Position numbers and translations under genes: made by a program
NCBI GenBank assembly: GCA_963556255.1
Contig: OY744615.1
Span: 14,302,031-14,366,030 of the forward strand
DNA from: Allolobophora icterica
Lineage: Eukaryota > Annelida > Clitellata > Crassiclitellata > Lumbricidae
Reading direction: 5' to 3'
Length of the DNA stretch: 64,000 nt
The notes under the pieces: generated by a model
Told to the model about the DNA's origin: nothing
Database searches by the model: none
What the model saw: only the letters and a program-made list of their open reading frames with translations
Shown here: piece after piece, positions 47,154 to 58,345 of the stretch
Layout: each line of letters begins with the position of its first letter
How positions within the stretch are numbered: the first letter of the stretch is position 1

Positions 47154-49229
47154 CAGGGTCCGATTTGTCAAAAAAGAAGCAGGGGGGTCGGAAATCTATA
47201 TAAAAAATGACTAAGCCGAAAACACTGGCGGCGATCTTGTTTGGCATGTGGGGGGCAAGCCTTTGAACTGATCTGGTAAAAAAGAGGTGTTTTCAGTAGG
47301 AGTTTTAGCGAAAGTAACCTACTAATAACAACAGAGCCGAAAATAAATTAGGAAGATCATTTTGCTTAATAAAGTGTCTTCTATTACATTCATAGGTGTG
47401 CAATAATTTCTCAAATACAAAACAAAAGGATAAGCTTGAAGATTTTTAGCCAGTTTTTAATAGAAGTTGTTGATACAGACAAACAGAAATTTAAACTAGT
47501 GGTAAGCGGGACCTCCTACCTAAAAGGAGATAGCTTGAATAAGTTAATTAGGGCAGTTATGTCTAAATTTGAATAGGCCCAATAGAGACTCTGCATGCTT
47601 TTCTATTGGCAAAATCATCAATAAACTGATTAAAGTCCAACTGAATATCACTTTATATATGCTCAACACTGCAAGATGGGTAAGTCACTCAAGTGTCATA
47701 CTTGTGCGAAGCCTGTTCTTAGGCCTAATTATCTTCATCTTAGACAGTGAGCGTTCAGCACTACAGTTATGACACACTCTTACCATAATTTCCACATTTG
47801 GAAATGAACTTTAACACCTTTGTCGAGAATTGGTACATGAACTGCTCCTGACTTATGTTGAGGCCTGAGCTACCTGTCTTATGTTTACACATCATGACAA
47901 AATAAGAAAACTGCATGAGCTCATTGCCACGGCTTTCATGATCTCATTGCCAAGGGTTTCATTGAGGTCATCACCCTATATTGCAACAAGATTTTTCGCT
48001 GAGTTGTGTATTTCTTCATCACTACATGACTCAGTCCTAGGTGGAAAAAGCAAACCTTGAGCAGAGTAGTTCGTATGGTGCTAGTCTTCTTGTCAACTCG
48101 GTTGTGAATTGATCAACGATGGGCAATCAAGTGTCAATCTGAAACTTCTCTGAAGCAGAGTGTGCAGATTCTGGCGCTCGACCATAATTCAATGCTAGGA
48201 GACGTGCGTTTTGATGACGTGTTCTTGTTGAACATATCCTACTGTTCCACAACAGAGTGAGACCCGACTGAGCGGGAACGTTGTTGAGCTGGCGGTTGTT
48301 CGACAACTGCAGTATCACCAGTGACACCAGGCTCAAATGAGCCTGCATTTTAACCATCGTCCATGTGAGAGCAGATGTACTTATATCTGTTGCTTAAGGA
48401 AAGCAGTAATAGGAGGCGTCTTTGCAAGTAATCTCTCATTTTGATATGTGCTTTTTCTTTACTTACCCAGGTAACTTGCGGTTTTGAGAGCCACTACACC
48501 GATTAGTGCCCTTATGTCGATCTAAAATTCCATTCATATCTGTCGGCTGAAATTACTGAGACTCTTCAAATTATATCATGTAATACTGATTTGCAAATTC
48601 AAACTGTATGATATAAAGGTCGAATCCTACAGGACTGCGTGCCTCAAAGCCACTACCAGCACAGAAATGACAGCCTACAACTGTGGACTGCCATAGGTCA
48701 ATCGAGGTCAAAAGCGCCAGCGAGTGCTAGAATACCACGGAAGACATTTACCCCACAACTGGATGCTAGTGGCTGTGGAGCTGATATGCCTGAGGGGTCT
48801 GGCTTGAACACGTCCATTCGTTGTCTGCTGTATGTGGACCGAACCCTTAAGGTCATGCCCTGTGAAATATGTCTTACTCTGCTTCTGCCTACATCAGTAG
48901 ACGACCTCAGTTTGAGTTAAAAGTAAGATAATCTGTCAACAGCTGTAGATCTATGCCAAGCTGTTGTATCGTCTCAGAGCCTGTCAAAGGATAACCTAAT
49001 TCTTAACAAGTATATCACAATATCAACCTACACAAGGGTACCGACTGAATAATAAATAATTACTGAATTACTAGGCAGTATTGGAGTCGGTTGGTTTATG
49101 ACTGTGGCCAATGCATTTGAGGGGTCAGGCCGACCCCCTCGGGGGTCGTCCAAAGGCTAGAAGCAAGGGGGTCAAAAAAAGAAGCAAGGGGGTTCAACCC
49201 CCCTGACCCCCCCGGCAAATCGGACACTG
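47154..49229 (-). mobile_element. hAT element, CAGGGTCCGATTTG family, copy 2
   Basis: Ends CAGGGTCCGATTTG / CAAATCGGACACTG with the exact duplication gtgccaag at 47146-47153 and 49230-49237. The content is colinear with 32681-35266 in reverse, but it lacks the extra KIAA1586-like relic and is about 500 bp shorter. Confidence 0.85.
47560..47790 (-). pseudogene. hAT transposase C-terminal relic
   Basis: The minus strand reads SAERSLSKMKIIRPKNRLRT, then a stop and VLSIYKVIFSW in shifting frames. It is the counterpart of 34040-34215, more decayed downstream but with the Glu-Arg pair intact. Confidence 0.55.
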
Positions 49230-49417
49230 GTGCCAAGCCAATTAAGGTCCGCGTTTAAGGATCGCGCTAGCCAGCCTATTCAAATCTCTCAAATAAACCA
49301 CCAACAGTAGGCCTATAGGGCCTACGAACTGGTATCTGCAGGCGCCGAGGCGCCTTAATTGGCGTACGCTCTAGCCAATGTAGCTAACCGAGCTACTTTA
49401 TTACTCAGTAGGCCTAG

Positions 49418-49733
49418 CAGTGGTGTAGTGGGGCGGGAACGCGGGGGAACGCCGTTCCCGCACTTTTTTCCAGGGAGGGAAGTGGGAACGCGATCCCTCA
49501 CTATTTTGCAGCATTTCTGCTGAAATAAATGAACAAAGAAGACTTCAAGACTCACAGTTTCAACTGCTTACTTACTGGAGCCTTTCGCAGTTTCGCAGAT
49601 ATATTTATAGGCCTATATGTGTTGGCTTTATACTAAATAACAAATTCCTATGTATAAATTTACATAATTACATTTATTAATTTTTTCAATTTCCAGGCGT
49701 TCCCCCACTTCATTTTTTAGGACTACACCACTG
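49418..49733. mobile_element. hAT MITE with CAGTGGTGTAGT ends
   Basis: Inverted ends CAGTGGTGTAGT / ACTACACCACTG. ctcagtag lies immediately right (49734-49741) and at 49404-49411, six bases before the left CAG, so the true left edge may include GCCTAG. The GGGAACGC / GCGTTCCC interior resembles the element at 6211. Confidence 0.72.
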
Positions 49734-50103
49734 CTCAGTAGGGCGTATTATAATCTTGCAAGTCGCAACGCGTGCCCAAGATGGGTTTGATGTTACGCAA
49801 TCGATTAGGTCCTACTCCTTCTTTTGGTGGCAAACTCAACAGATCATCAAACAGTGTAACATCAAGCTGGTTCTGTTCTTAACTGTAATTCCTACACGTT
49901 TTATGGAGATAGCCTAGATCTCCAAGGACCAATAAAATTCCTTGGGCGATCACTACGGGCGATTAATTCAAAACGCTAGTGCTTACGCGTTTCAACTGTA
50001 GCGATATCTGACGAAGTTAACGCTGACAGTCTTCAGTTCTATTAAATCCTGTTATTACAATGCAATAAACTGTAATTTGGTAATGCAATACTTACAATGT
50101 TCC

Positions 50104-50640
50104 GAAGTGGACGTTGAAGCCGGGCAAACATTAAAAACCAAACAGACTGGAAGATTCAAGTTTACACTTTAGAACGAAAGACAGTCTCAATCGCTACGAG
50201 AATTGCGAACACGATGAGGCAAATTTCGTTTTCATCAAATTCAAGCGGACCATGCACAAAAGCCTGTTCTTCATCATGCATAAAGATGGCCATTTGGCGT
50301 TTGCACCATGTTTAGTAAAGTAGGCCTAGCCTATAGACGGGATATCAGCAGTGAAATGGGTTAAGGATGGGTTCCGAGCACCGGAAAGAGAGCCCTGGGG
50401 AACGTCAAATTCGACCTCTGCCAACTTGAGTCCTGGTTTCGCCAAGGACAACCAACTGTGAGCGTTCAGAGAGGTATGATTTAAATCAAAAAAAGAGGAA
50501 CACCAGAGAGGCCACAGGACAGTTCCAGTCGCTGAAAGAGGATCTCATTGTCAACCTGCCGATCGCAGATCAGACACGAAAAGCGCCAGAAGAGACAGAT
50601 GACAATGATCAATACCTAACTAACATCTTTGGTTGAAACA
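50104..50640 (+). pseudogene. Coding-like relic or unrecognised terminal exons
   Basis: Three protein-like stretches lie in different frames. SEVDVEAGQTLKTKQTGRF starts near 50102. FVFIKFKRTMHKSLFFIMHK, then DGHLAF, lies near 50225-50310. SLKEDLIVNLPIADQTR, ending QYLTNIFG, stops at 50635, with AATAAA nine bases later. Frame changes lack convincing splice sites between them, which suits a decayed gene or processed copy. I do not recognise a family. The poly(A) signal placed just after the last stop is the best sign of a real 3' end. Confidence 0.3.
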
Positions 50641-51500
50641 ATAAAAACTTGTGGTTATGGTTCTGTGGTTATGGTTAATTTGGATCTTGGAAACGTCAGT
50701 TCTTTGTACATGACGGAACCGTATTATCGCTAATAGTTAATAGTAAATAGCACGATAGTTTGTAACCCTAAAAGAAATCGTAACGAGAAGTTTGTAATTT
50801 ATATATTATATTATATCTTTAGTAAGTTTAATTAAAAGTTTAAAAGCATAACGTAAAAGTATTTTATATTACTCTGTGTTAAGCAAGTTTCTCTCCTGTT
50901 GAATCGAGTAAAGTGTTGGTAAGCTCCTGATTGTAGAACTGGTCAATAGTTCACCCTCCTCCCCACTTCGCATCAGTTTAAGAACAGGTTTAAAGCGCAT
51001 CTTATGTCTAAAATAAATTAGAGATTATATTGGACTTGAACTGTGTTAAGCAAGTTTCTCTGCTGTTGAATCGAGTAAAGTGCTTGTAAGCTCCTGATTG
51101 TAGAACTGGTCAATAGAAATGTTTCGCTGCCAAACAAACTAAAGAAATTTTTTAAATAAACAACATTGATGGTCATGTTTCATATTTAAAATCCGTGTGA
51201 AATATAAATATTGTCAATACTATGTGTAATTGACTAATTGCTAATCATTGCATAAATTAGACTGACTGTTACACACTTGTATTAGGGCTACCTTGTTAGC
51301 GGAACCTTAGGTTCCTTAGGGTATTACCCTTTGTCACTGAAACTGTATGTAAACAATATGTAAACATTGTTTACTTGGAAATGAGGCAGTGAACAATAAA
51401 AGTGATTGATTGATTTCAATACGACGAGAATGATTTTTGAAAATACGTAAAAGTGCGGATAACGCAGAAAGTACAGAAAACGCAATGGGAATATTAATAC
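50640..51500. repeat. AT-rich DNA with a duplicated 75-bp segment
   Basis: GTGTTAAGCAAGTTTCTCT through CTGATTGTAGAACTGG occurs at about 50876-50948 and again at about 51042-51114 with few changes. The rest shows no gene. Confidence 0.6.
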
Positions 51501-51512
51501 TGCTTCGACTAC

Positions 51513-53412
51513 CAATGTTCCCTCTAATTTTTTTCCGCCGTGCGCGCATTGGCCTGCCGCGTGAGCAGTAACATTTTGTGATCTTTAAGGCCTGAAGGCC
51601 TATTGTATGTACAAGGTTGAACATCTGTTCAAGTTCTCTGCCCCTGGACAGGTTCTAACTTCGAATGGCTAAATGCAACTCGAGAAGTTTAGAGGTGGTT
51701 TCTCATTGCCTTTCCATCGGTGTTTTTACTGAGACACCATCTCCTGCGTTGATGTCCTCCATCGTCCTTCTTTCAGACTACTTATCTCGCGAGACTCGAT
51801 TATACCGGCGAGGACTCGGTCGTCCACTGCGCCCTTTGTTCCTAGTGGGGTTACCTCGTGAAGGTGGCGTAGGCGTGGTGGGCATTTGGTGTAGCAAAGG
51901 CGTTTAGAAAGGATTTTTCCTCCATTTTCACCATAAGACTTACATTAAAAGCCTGGAAAATCGCATCATATAAAACGTAAAAGGCTAAAGTCAAGTTGAA
52001 GTAAGTAAGTAGCATTTGTGTGAATGTGACAACATTGTAATAGAATTGTATATAATTATTACGGAATTAGGCCTACATAATTTATAGCCTGTAGACACAT
52101 TTCAAATTGATGATTACATGAACAAATGTAATTGACAAGCACAACTTCTTCAAGTTGTGTGCCATTATATGCCCGGTCAAACATCCGATGACGCCAATCA
52201 ACATAGCAACTAAATAAGATTAATCGATTCACAATACTACATTGTACGATTGCATTACCAGCTTATACATGGTTCAGTTGTTTCCTAAACAATTACTTCA
52301 CGTCTGTAAAAGGCTATAAAATCCTTGTAGGGTAGGCCCCTAGGCTATAAAAAGGCCCAAAAATTAAGCTTAGATTTTCTTGCGTCCGTCTTTGTGAGAT
52401 TGCTAAAGAGCATAGCCTACACATGATTCAGGTCTATTTGTTTGACCAGAATAAAAATCTTAATTCTTAATACACAGTCCAGGCGGTCAACCTGAAGTCG
52501 ATTGCGCATTTTGTCTTCGTTGCATTGAATACGGCTGAAGCCACGTTCACACTGCATGCTAGATGAATCGGTAAATATCTTGAAAATTCCTACCTTAAAG
52601 TTTTCGATTGCAATGTATTTAAAGTCACGATACTGCTTGCAAGCCTGTGTCTCGTATTCGTCGCCATGGCAGTTTTGTCAAGTAGTTTGCAGTATTTCAC
52701 TGCTAATCTAGCAATCTCGGTTTGCCCAAAATCATAACTTTCTGTGTCTGCCAACAGGCACAGCTCACTTTCCATTTGAGTATTTCATCTTCTGGAAATC
52801 TGCAGTCATATGTAGTGTGTAGCCTACAGGTCACATGGCTTTGTAGAGAGAGACAGAGACAGACTGCTGCAGAGACAGAGTGAGAGAAACCAGAGAGAGC
52901 GAATGAGACAGCGAAGAAAGACGAACAAGGTAGGTATTATTTCGAACACCCTCGGTTATGGGTCAGAGATGAGTGACCTGCCGTTAAATGGTATGCAGCT
53001 GTTGTAAGCTTCCGAATCATGCTTGGCTGCATACTGGTGTGTACAACTGAGTATCGCTTCTTCCGTGGGTCCACTACTCTGACACATCGGGTGACTTAGA
53101 CAGACCCCACACATACGAATACACCTGTCGCCGTCTGTATCAATTAGGTCCTATCATGGAGCGTCCGTCATATACAGGCTATAGTACAGAGAGGCCGAGA
53201 TCTACACGGGAAAACATTTCTTATCACAAGCCTTGTTTGGCCTTTTGAACATCGTAGGTTAAATATGTCATCAGCTGGAACAACGGGCAAAATGTAACAT
53301 CGAAAATAAAAATTAGAACTCACGAAATTTGTGCGCTATGAGGAAATGTTGTGCGCGCTAGTTCGAAAAGCCGTGCGCGCGCGCGCACGCGCGCAGCTTA
53401 GAGGGAACATTG
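51513..53412. mobile_element. hAT element with CAATGTTCCCTCTAA ends, 1900 bp
   Basis: Inverted ends CAATGTTCCCTCTAA / TTAGAGGGAACATTG with the exact duplication tcgactac at 51505-51512 and 53413-53420. The right subterminal region has a run of GCGCGCGC. Internal frames are short and I find no clear transposase. Confidence 0.88.
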
Positions 53413-53420
53413 TCGACTAC

Positions 53421-54188
53421 TCCGGCCCGCCAGTGCAGTTATATAAAACTGTTATGACTGATATATTAATATAATTTATATATTATGAAATACGACTTCG
53501 GCCTACCAAGCAGTCTAACTCTAACGGTTAACAGTCTAACACTCTAACGGTCTACTGACTCTAAGTAAGTAAGTAAGTATGTTCTTTATTGAACCGCTTG
53601 CAGACGCACTGCGGCTTACAAAACACAAGCATGCGAAACGAGGCGCAATAAACAGAATAAGGAAAACCAATAATTGATAAGTTAAATGATGATTAGTTGA
53701 AGATGAAATTAGGTTAGATTTAACTAATAAAGTTTGGAAAAGGTATATAACATTATAACAGTCTACTCTACTGAGTCTGTACTCTCACAGCCTAAGGGTA
53801 CCTATCCCTAACTGAACCCTACACTTACCCTTAATTTAACCCATATCGGATATCCACATCTCAAAGGCATTCAGTCTACTCGACTCTACTGTACTCTCTA
53901 ATACTCTGAGTCTACTTTATCAGTCTCTCATCTATCTATATGATTCTAACAATTTCTGCCTTCCTGATGTTCCATGTTTCACAGGCATAACCGTGAAACA
54001 TGATACTATAATTATAAGAATTTAAGTAATATAGAATAATAGATAGATAATATTAAAATATAAATGGTATGGTAACTAGATAGTATGCAAGTACTCATTT
54101 GTATTGATCAATTGTTTTATTTTGCCCAGGCGATAAAAGATGCCTAAAAGAGCATAACAAAAAGTGTCCCGGTTTCTGAAGGCCAGTA
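53421..54188. other. Intergenic, short TCTAAC repeats and a LINE-tail-like segment
   Basis: Loose ACGGTCTACTGACTC units at about 53500-53560 and 53760-53930. TAAGTAAGTAAGTATGTTCT at 53562 looks like a reverse LINE/SINE tail. ATGTTTCAC and GTGAAACAT form a hairpin at 53970-54001. Confidence 0.35.
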
Positions 54189-54390
54189 AATGGTCATCCT
54201 ACTACAGTACTTCTCTTGGTCTCTTCCATCCCTGTTCACAGATTTCTCCTCTTAGTCCAAGCACTTGATGCTAAAAACCATAATTAATATGCACTGAAAG
54301 TGCTACAAGCATAATTTATTCTAGAATCTGTAAAGTTACTAACACAGAAGATAATCTGTGCCACCTAAATATTTTTCAAAGTAACTGTAA
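54189..54390. repeat. Left copy of a direct repeat flanking the zinc-finger locus
   Basis: CATCCCTGTTCACAGATTTC, GTGCTACAAGCAT and ACACAGAAGATAATCTGTG recur in the same order at 58128-58345, about 3.94 kb away, with small indels. Confidence 0.8.
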
Positions 54391-55140
54391 ATTAACGTGT
54401 GCGACAAGAGCCTAGTTTTGAGATACCATTTTATTAAACAGCAACATAAACCCTTTGATCTCTGAAGTGCTTTGTGCATATTTCAATTGTCAGTTTTAAA
54501 TCATATTTTCTATAAAATTGTATGATAGCCTGTTAGCAAATTTACCAACTGTTAGCTGTGCTACTTTTGGAAACTACTATGTGAAAAGATGGTGTGATTT
54601 AAAATTGGCATTATTTTAGTTGACTTTACATGAAATGATGTACTTTTAAGTCATTCAGGCAATTCTGTTTTGAGACAGAGCTGTAATATTAAGAGTTTAA
54701 GCAAGAGAAATTCTTAGTATAAAATTAGTTAAACGATTACTGGAAAATATGCCTTTTCATTTTTACTAACTGGTCACTCAACTACGAATGGAGAACAGTC
54801 ATTCTACTGTAATGAGCAGCAATGAAATTGTGTTCTATATTTTGAAACATGTTAAATATTGAGGTTTAACTGTTCTTTTTAGCAAGTATATGAAGAAGAC
54901 GAGCAACATTCTGTTACAAATACAAAATTCAGTTGCAAGACAAGGTCTATATCTCATTAAACTTCATCAAAAACATTACAGTGGATTTCTTTCACTACAA
55001 CTTTTGCTGTAGTTAACTATTTCATCTTCGGTAAGAACCAGACTGAACAATAGCATAAAGTTGTGCTATTATGCAAAGGATGGATGGCTTCAGCAGTTTG
55101 GATTGTACTTTGTATAAGTACATATGAATCATTCAAAAAA

Positions 55141-55240
55141 CCACGCAGATGTCAATTATTTAAGAAACCGTATGCTCATCTGACAGCTCATCGAAGAACC
55201 CGTACTGGAGAAAAAGCAGTAAAATTATCAATTAACTGAG
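55141..55240 (+). pseudogene. Eroded C2H2 finger upstream of the zinc-finger gene
   Basis: In a frame different from the main gene it reads RRCQLFKKPYAHLTAHRRTR, TGEKAV and then a stop at 55237. Compared with a C2H2 finger the second Cys is Phe and the last His is Arg, but the HTGEK-type linker is intact. It is either a dead finger of the same gene or the end of a lost upstream copy. Confidence 0.6.
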
Positions 55241-55247
55241 TATCCTG

Positions 55248-56036
55248 ATGGCGAATACGGGAACCCATACGGCAGCAACACAACACAGGTGCCAGATATG
55301 TCCAAAGTCATTTGATCTGGGTAGTCATCTGAAAAGGCACATGAGTATCCATACTGGAGAGAAATCATTTTCTGTAGGTAGCACTCTGAAAACGCATATG
55401 AGAACCCATACTGACGAAAACCCATACAGGTGCCAGCAATGTCAGAAATCATTTAATGATGGTAGTACACTGAAAAGGCACTTGAGAACTCATACTGATG
55501 AAAAACCATACGGGTGCCAGCTATGTCAGAAATCATTTAATGATAGTAGTACACTGAAAATGCACTTGAGAACCCATACTGGTGAAAAACCATATGGGTG
55601 CCATCTGTGTCAGAAATCATTTAATGATAGTAGTACTTTGAAAAGGCACATGAGAACCCATACTGGTGAGAAACCATACAAATGTCAGTTATGTCAGAAA
55701 ACATTTGCTCATGGTAGTTGTATGAAAGCGCATATGAGAACCCATACTGGCGAGAAACCATACAAATGTCAATTATGTCAGAAATCACTTATTACATTTA
55801 GTAATCTGGAAACACACATGAGAACCCATACTGGCGAAAAACCATACAGCTGCCTGTTATGTCAGAAATCCTTTACAGTTTCCTGTTCTCTAAAGAGTCA
55901 TATGAGACTTCATACAGGAGAAAAACTATACATATGTGAGATATGTAATAAAGGATTCACACAAGTTGGAACTCTAATCGCACACAGAAGAATTCATGCA
56001 ACTGAGAAGCAACACACAGTGTCACACACACAATAA
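55248..56036 (+). CDS. C2H2 zinc-finger protein
   Basis: A 262-codon frame beginning MANTGTHTAATQHRC. Finger 1 is CQICPKSF...HLKRHMSIH. Unit 2 has lost its Cys pair: HTGEK runs straight into SFSVGSTLKTHMRTH, fitting a 27-base in-frame deletion. Seven more full fingers follow with C-x2-C-x12-H-x3-H spacing and TGEKPY or TDEKPY linkers, the last being CEICNKGF...HRRIH near residue 250. Fingers 3-5 share QKSFNDxSTLK and are near copies of each other in DNA, a recent internal duplication. Proteins of this kind bind DNA or RNA in the nucleus; no KRAB, BTB or SCAN-type domain is visible. ATG 55248 follows an in-frame TAA at 55233. An upstream exon is possible but not identified. Confidence 0.85.
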   Translation: MANTGTHTAATQHRCQICPKSFDLGSHLKRHMSIHTGEKSFSVGSTLKTHMRTHTDENPYRCQQCQKSFNDGSTLKRHLRTHTDEKPYGCQLCQKSFNDSSTLKMHLRTHTGEKPYGCHLCQKSFNDSSTLKRHMRTHTGEKPYKCQLCQKTFAHGSCMKAHMRTHTGEKPYKCQLCQKSLITFSNLETHMRTHTGEKPYSCLLCQKSFTVSCSLKSHMRLHTGEKLYICEICNKGFTQVGTLIAHRRIHATEKQHTVSHTQ

Positions 56037-56473
56037 ACTATACCAAGAGCATTTCTTCAGCAAAGCAGTTTAAACTCCATGCTGGAACAGAGCCACAGGA
56101 TCTCAAAATGGGAAGTGAAGTAATTGTGAACCTATCTGATCATTTCATCACAGTTAGTAGTGCAGGCATTGTTGATAAACAAAATGAACATTTCCCAAAG
56201 AACTTATCATATCCGGATTCAAGTGGAGTTGCAGGTCCTTTACCAACAATGAGAGATGGAGAATGTCTGAATATTGGCAAATTCAAATCTTTTGTGGATG
56301 CAAATGCGCCTTTGTCAAAATCTTTTGGATGTGGTATATGTGACGAATTGCTTGAAATAGAAAAGGAATTTCTAGAGCATTGTTCTAGCCATCAGTTTTC
56401 TACAATTCCAATGCCATTGCCCAGAATTGCTTTAGGTCATCAATATGACGACTTAGTTGTTGACCTCTGCTGA
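56006..56473 (+). CDS. Probable C-terminal part of the zinc-finger gene in a shifted frame
   Basis: This frame is open from 56006, overlaps the end of the main frame across a CA-rich run (56011-56032), and carries TKSISSAKQFKLHAGTEP, the tail of another finger-like unit. The first Met is at 56108. It then reads GSEVIVNLSDHF, a low-complexity middle, and CGICDEL...FLEHCSSH, a proper C-x2-C-x12-H-x3-H finger, stopping at 56473. AATAAA at 56836 could serve as poly(A) signal. The simplest reading is one gene broken by a CA-run slip, either in evolution or in assembly. Alternatively it is a separate downstream exon or ORF. Confidence 0.5.
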   Translation, partial: EATHSVTHTINYTKSISSAKQFKLHAGTEPQDLKMGSEVIVNLSDHFITVSSAGIVDKQNEHFPKNLSYPDSSGVAGPLPTMRDGECLNIGKFKSFVDANAPLSKSFGCGICDELLEIEKEFLEHCSSHQFSTIPMPLPRIALGHQYDDLVVDLC

Positions 56474-57460
56474 ATTATGATTCCACATATTGACAGTTGA
56501 AAACAATTGTAATTTGATATAAAAAAAGATACTACAGAAGTGTCATACATGAATAGTTAGTTATTTTGTAACACTTTCATTTCAGACAGTACCCGGTAGG
56601 CATTCTGATGAAGAGAATCCAGAGTTTGCTCCTTATAGGCACCAAATATCTCAGGTGTTGCCTTGTCACATAAAATTTTGGAAAATTGGAAAATTTTACA
56701 CTAAAAAATTGTAGGCTTTAGAATTGCTTTAGGTCATCAATATGAACTTTTATGCTATAGTTACTATAAGTCTTTTTAAGTCTGGGTTCCACTACTTCAC
56801 AACTGTATTGTTTTATGTTAAAATTAGCTGGACAAATAAATACTTGAGCTCGACTAGATATTTAACAGAGTGATTACCTGTACTTCATTTGCTAAGTCTA
56901 TTTTAGACTATTGATACTTAGCCTATTGTCGTAGCATTCATGATGCGTTAAGTAATAAAATCAAATAGCTTATTCTACTTTGGTTGGGTTGGACTTTGTT
57001 TGGTCATTACGAAAAATAAATTTGTTATGCATCCTGAATATTTGGCGTTTAGTTGGGTGAAAAATAAACATGTTAAGATTGTCATGGCATTGTATCCTGA
57101 ATATTTGGTGTTTAGTTGTTGTTGATGAATTTTACGATACATTTAATTCTGTTCTTAGCCGTTAAATAAATAAGCTGCATGTCGTAAAATACTCCTACTT
57201 GTTTTTTCTCTGAATGCAATACACATATTTGTTTAATGCACTGAAATTTTTTACTTGACATTGGTTTTTTCATATAATCTTAACTGGATTTTAGATATAA
57301 ACTAGATTTATATACCTGTATGAAACTAACATAAGGAACTTTAGAGTAGTTTAAGAGTAAGTCTTTAAAGGCAAATGATGCATGTAACACACCATTCACA
57401 TGGTTAGTGGTTACCTAATCAAAAGCGCATTGAGTTTAAGATCCCGATGCTTACGGTTAA
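56474..57460. other. 3' flank of the zinc-finger gene
   Basis: Contains a second copy of TTTAGAATTGCTTTAGGTC (56716) already present in the coding end at 56424. A local duplication of ATCCTGAATATTTGG lies at about 57030 and 57094. AATAAA motifs lie at 56836 and 57016. Confidence 0.4.
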
Positions 57461-57467
57461 TTCTCTT

Positions 57468-58096
57468 GGGGTCGTCCATAAAGGACGTCCGCAAAATATG
57501 AACTACTTTGGACCCATCCCTCCCCCTTGTCCGCATTTGACCTTACCCTCGCTCCCTCCCCACGTGTAAGCCAATTTTTAATGTCATCCTCATTATATTT
57601 ACAATTATTCCACAGTTCCTGTGCAGGTGTTTCATATTGCAGCAATCAGTATGTGCACAGCTTTTGTGCAGTAATAAAACCCTCTTTTAAAGTCTCGGTA
57701 AAGGTTTAATATACCATGCATGAAGTTTTAGACAATCACTTCACTGACCTTTTCGTCATTCGGCAGGCTGTAATCTAGTCCCCCTCTTGTGGGGGGGGGG
57801 GGGGGAAACAAGTTTCCTGGGGGGGGGATTTTCCACCCCAACACGTGTCTACATTACAATATTGCTGGCCTCTGGGGGGAAACTTCAATCCTGGGGGGGG
57901 AAATTTACCCCCCCAAAGACGTCTAGATTACACACTGGTCATTCGGGAAAGGTTGAAACAATGTGGTGTTTAAAAACTATCAAATTTAAAAGTTTAGACG
58001 CGGACGTCTGCACTGGTCATAACCCTCCCTCCCCTTGTCCGCATTTCGATGACCCCTCCCTCCCCCTTATGGCAGACGTCCATTATGGATGACCCC
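57468..58096. mobile_element. Inverted-end element GGGGTCGTCCAT, 629 bp
   Basis: GGGGTCGTCCATAAAGGACG at the left faces ATGGATGACCCC at the right, with CCCTCCCCCTTGTCCGC repeated near both ends. No convincing target duplication is seen; the terminal motif is of a kind found in non-hAT DNA transposons. A smaller element is nested at 57764-57937. Confidence 0.6.
57764..57937. mobile_element. 174-bp MITE nested in the GGGGTCGTCCAT element
   Basis: CAGGCTGTAATCTAG / CTAGATTACACACTG ends with gtcattcgg on both sides (57755-57763 and 57938-57946). The interior is G-rich at the left and C-rich at the right. Confidence 0.75.
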
Positions 58097-58127
58097 TTGC
58101 AGCGTGTGCTCCATCATATCTATAGGC

Positions 58128-58345
58128 CTAGTACTCCTCTTCTTGGTCTCTTTCATCCCTGTTCACAGATTTCTCCTCATAGTCCAAGCATTTCAAGCTA
58201 AAAATCATTATTATTATGCAGTGAAAGTGCTACAAGCATGATTTACTTAATTTATTCTAGACTTTGTAAAGGGACTAACACAGAAGATAATCTGTTTGTG
58301 CCACCTGAATATTTTCCACACATTTTTTTAGAAGCACTGTAAAAT
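58128..58345. repeat. Right copy of the direct repeat flanking the zinc-finger locus
   Basis: Colinear with 54189-54390, slightly longer through small insertions (for example CTTAATTTATT). Confidence 0.8.

Larger units (their letters stand above)
47075..49320 (-). mobile_element. SINE family 3 copy split by a hAT element
   Basis: TTTTTCAATGAATTGGTCGT and CTCGTTTGAATGGGTGCC at 47090-47150 match family 3. The remainder resumes at 49230 with GTGCCAAGCC and GCCTATTCAAATCTC (B-box complement). Confidence 0.5.

Noticed and set aside
50225..50310. Growth-factor (FGF-like) fragment suggested by HKSLFFIMHKDG
   Set aside because: The resemblance is limited to a few residues, and neighbouring conserved positions of that family are not visible.
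54189..58345. Long terminal repeats of an LTR retrotransposon around the zinc-finger gene
   Set aside because: The roughly 200-bp direct repeats do not have TG...CA ends, primer-binding sites or retroviral coding between them. A host gene lies inside.
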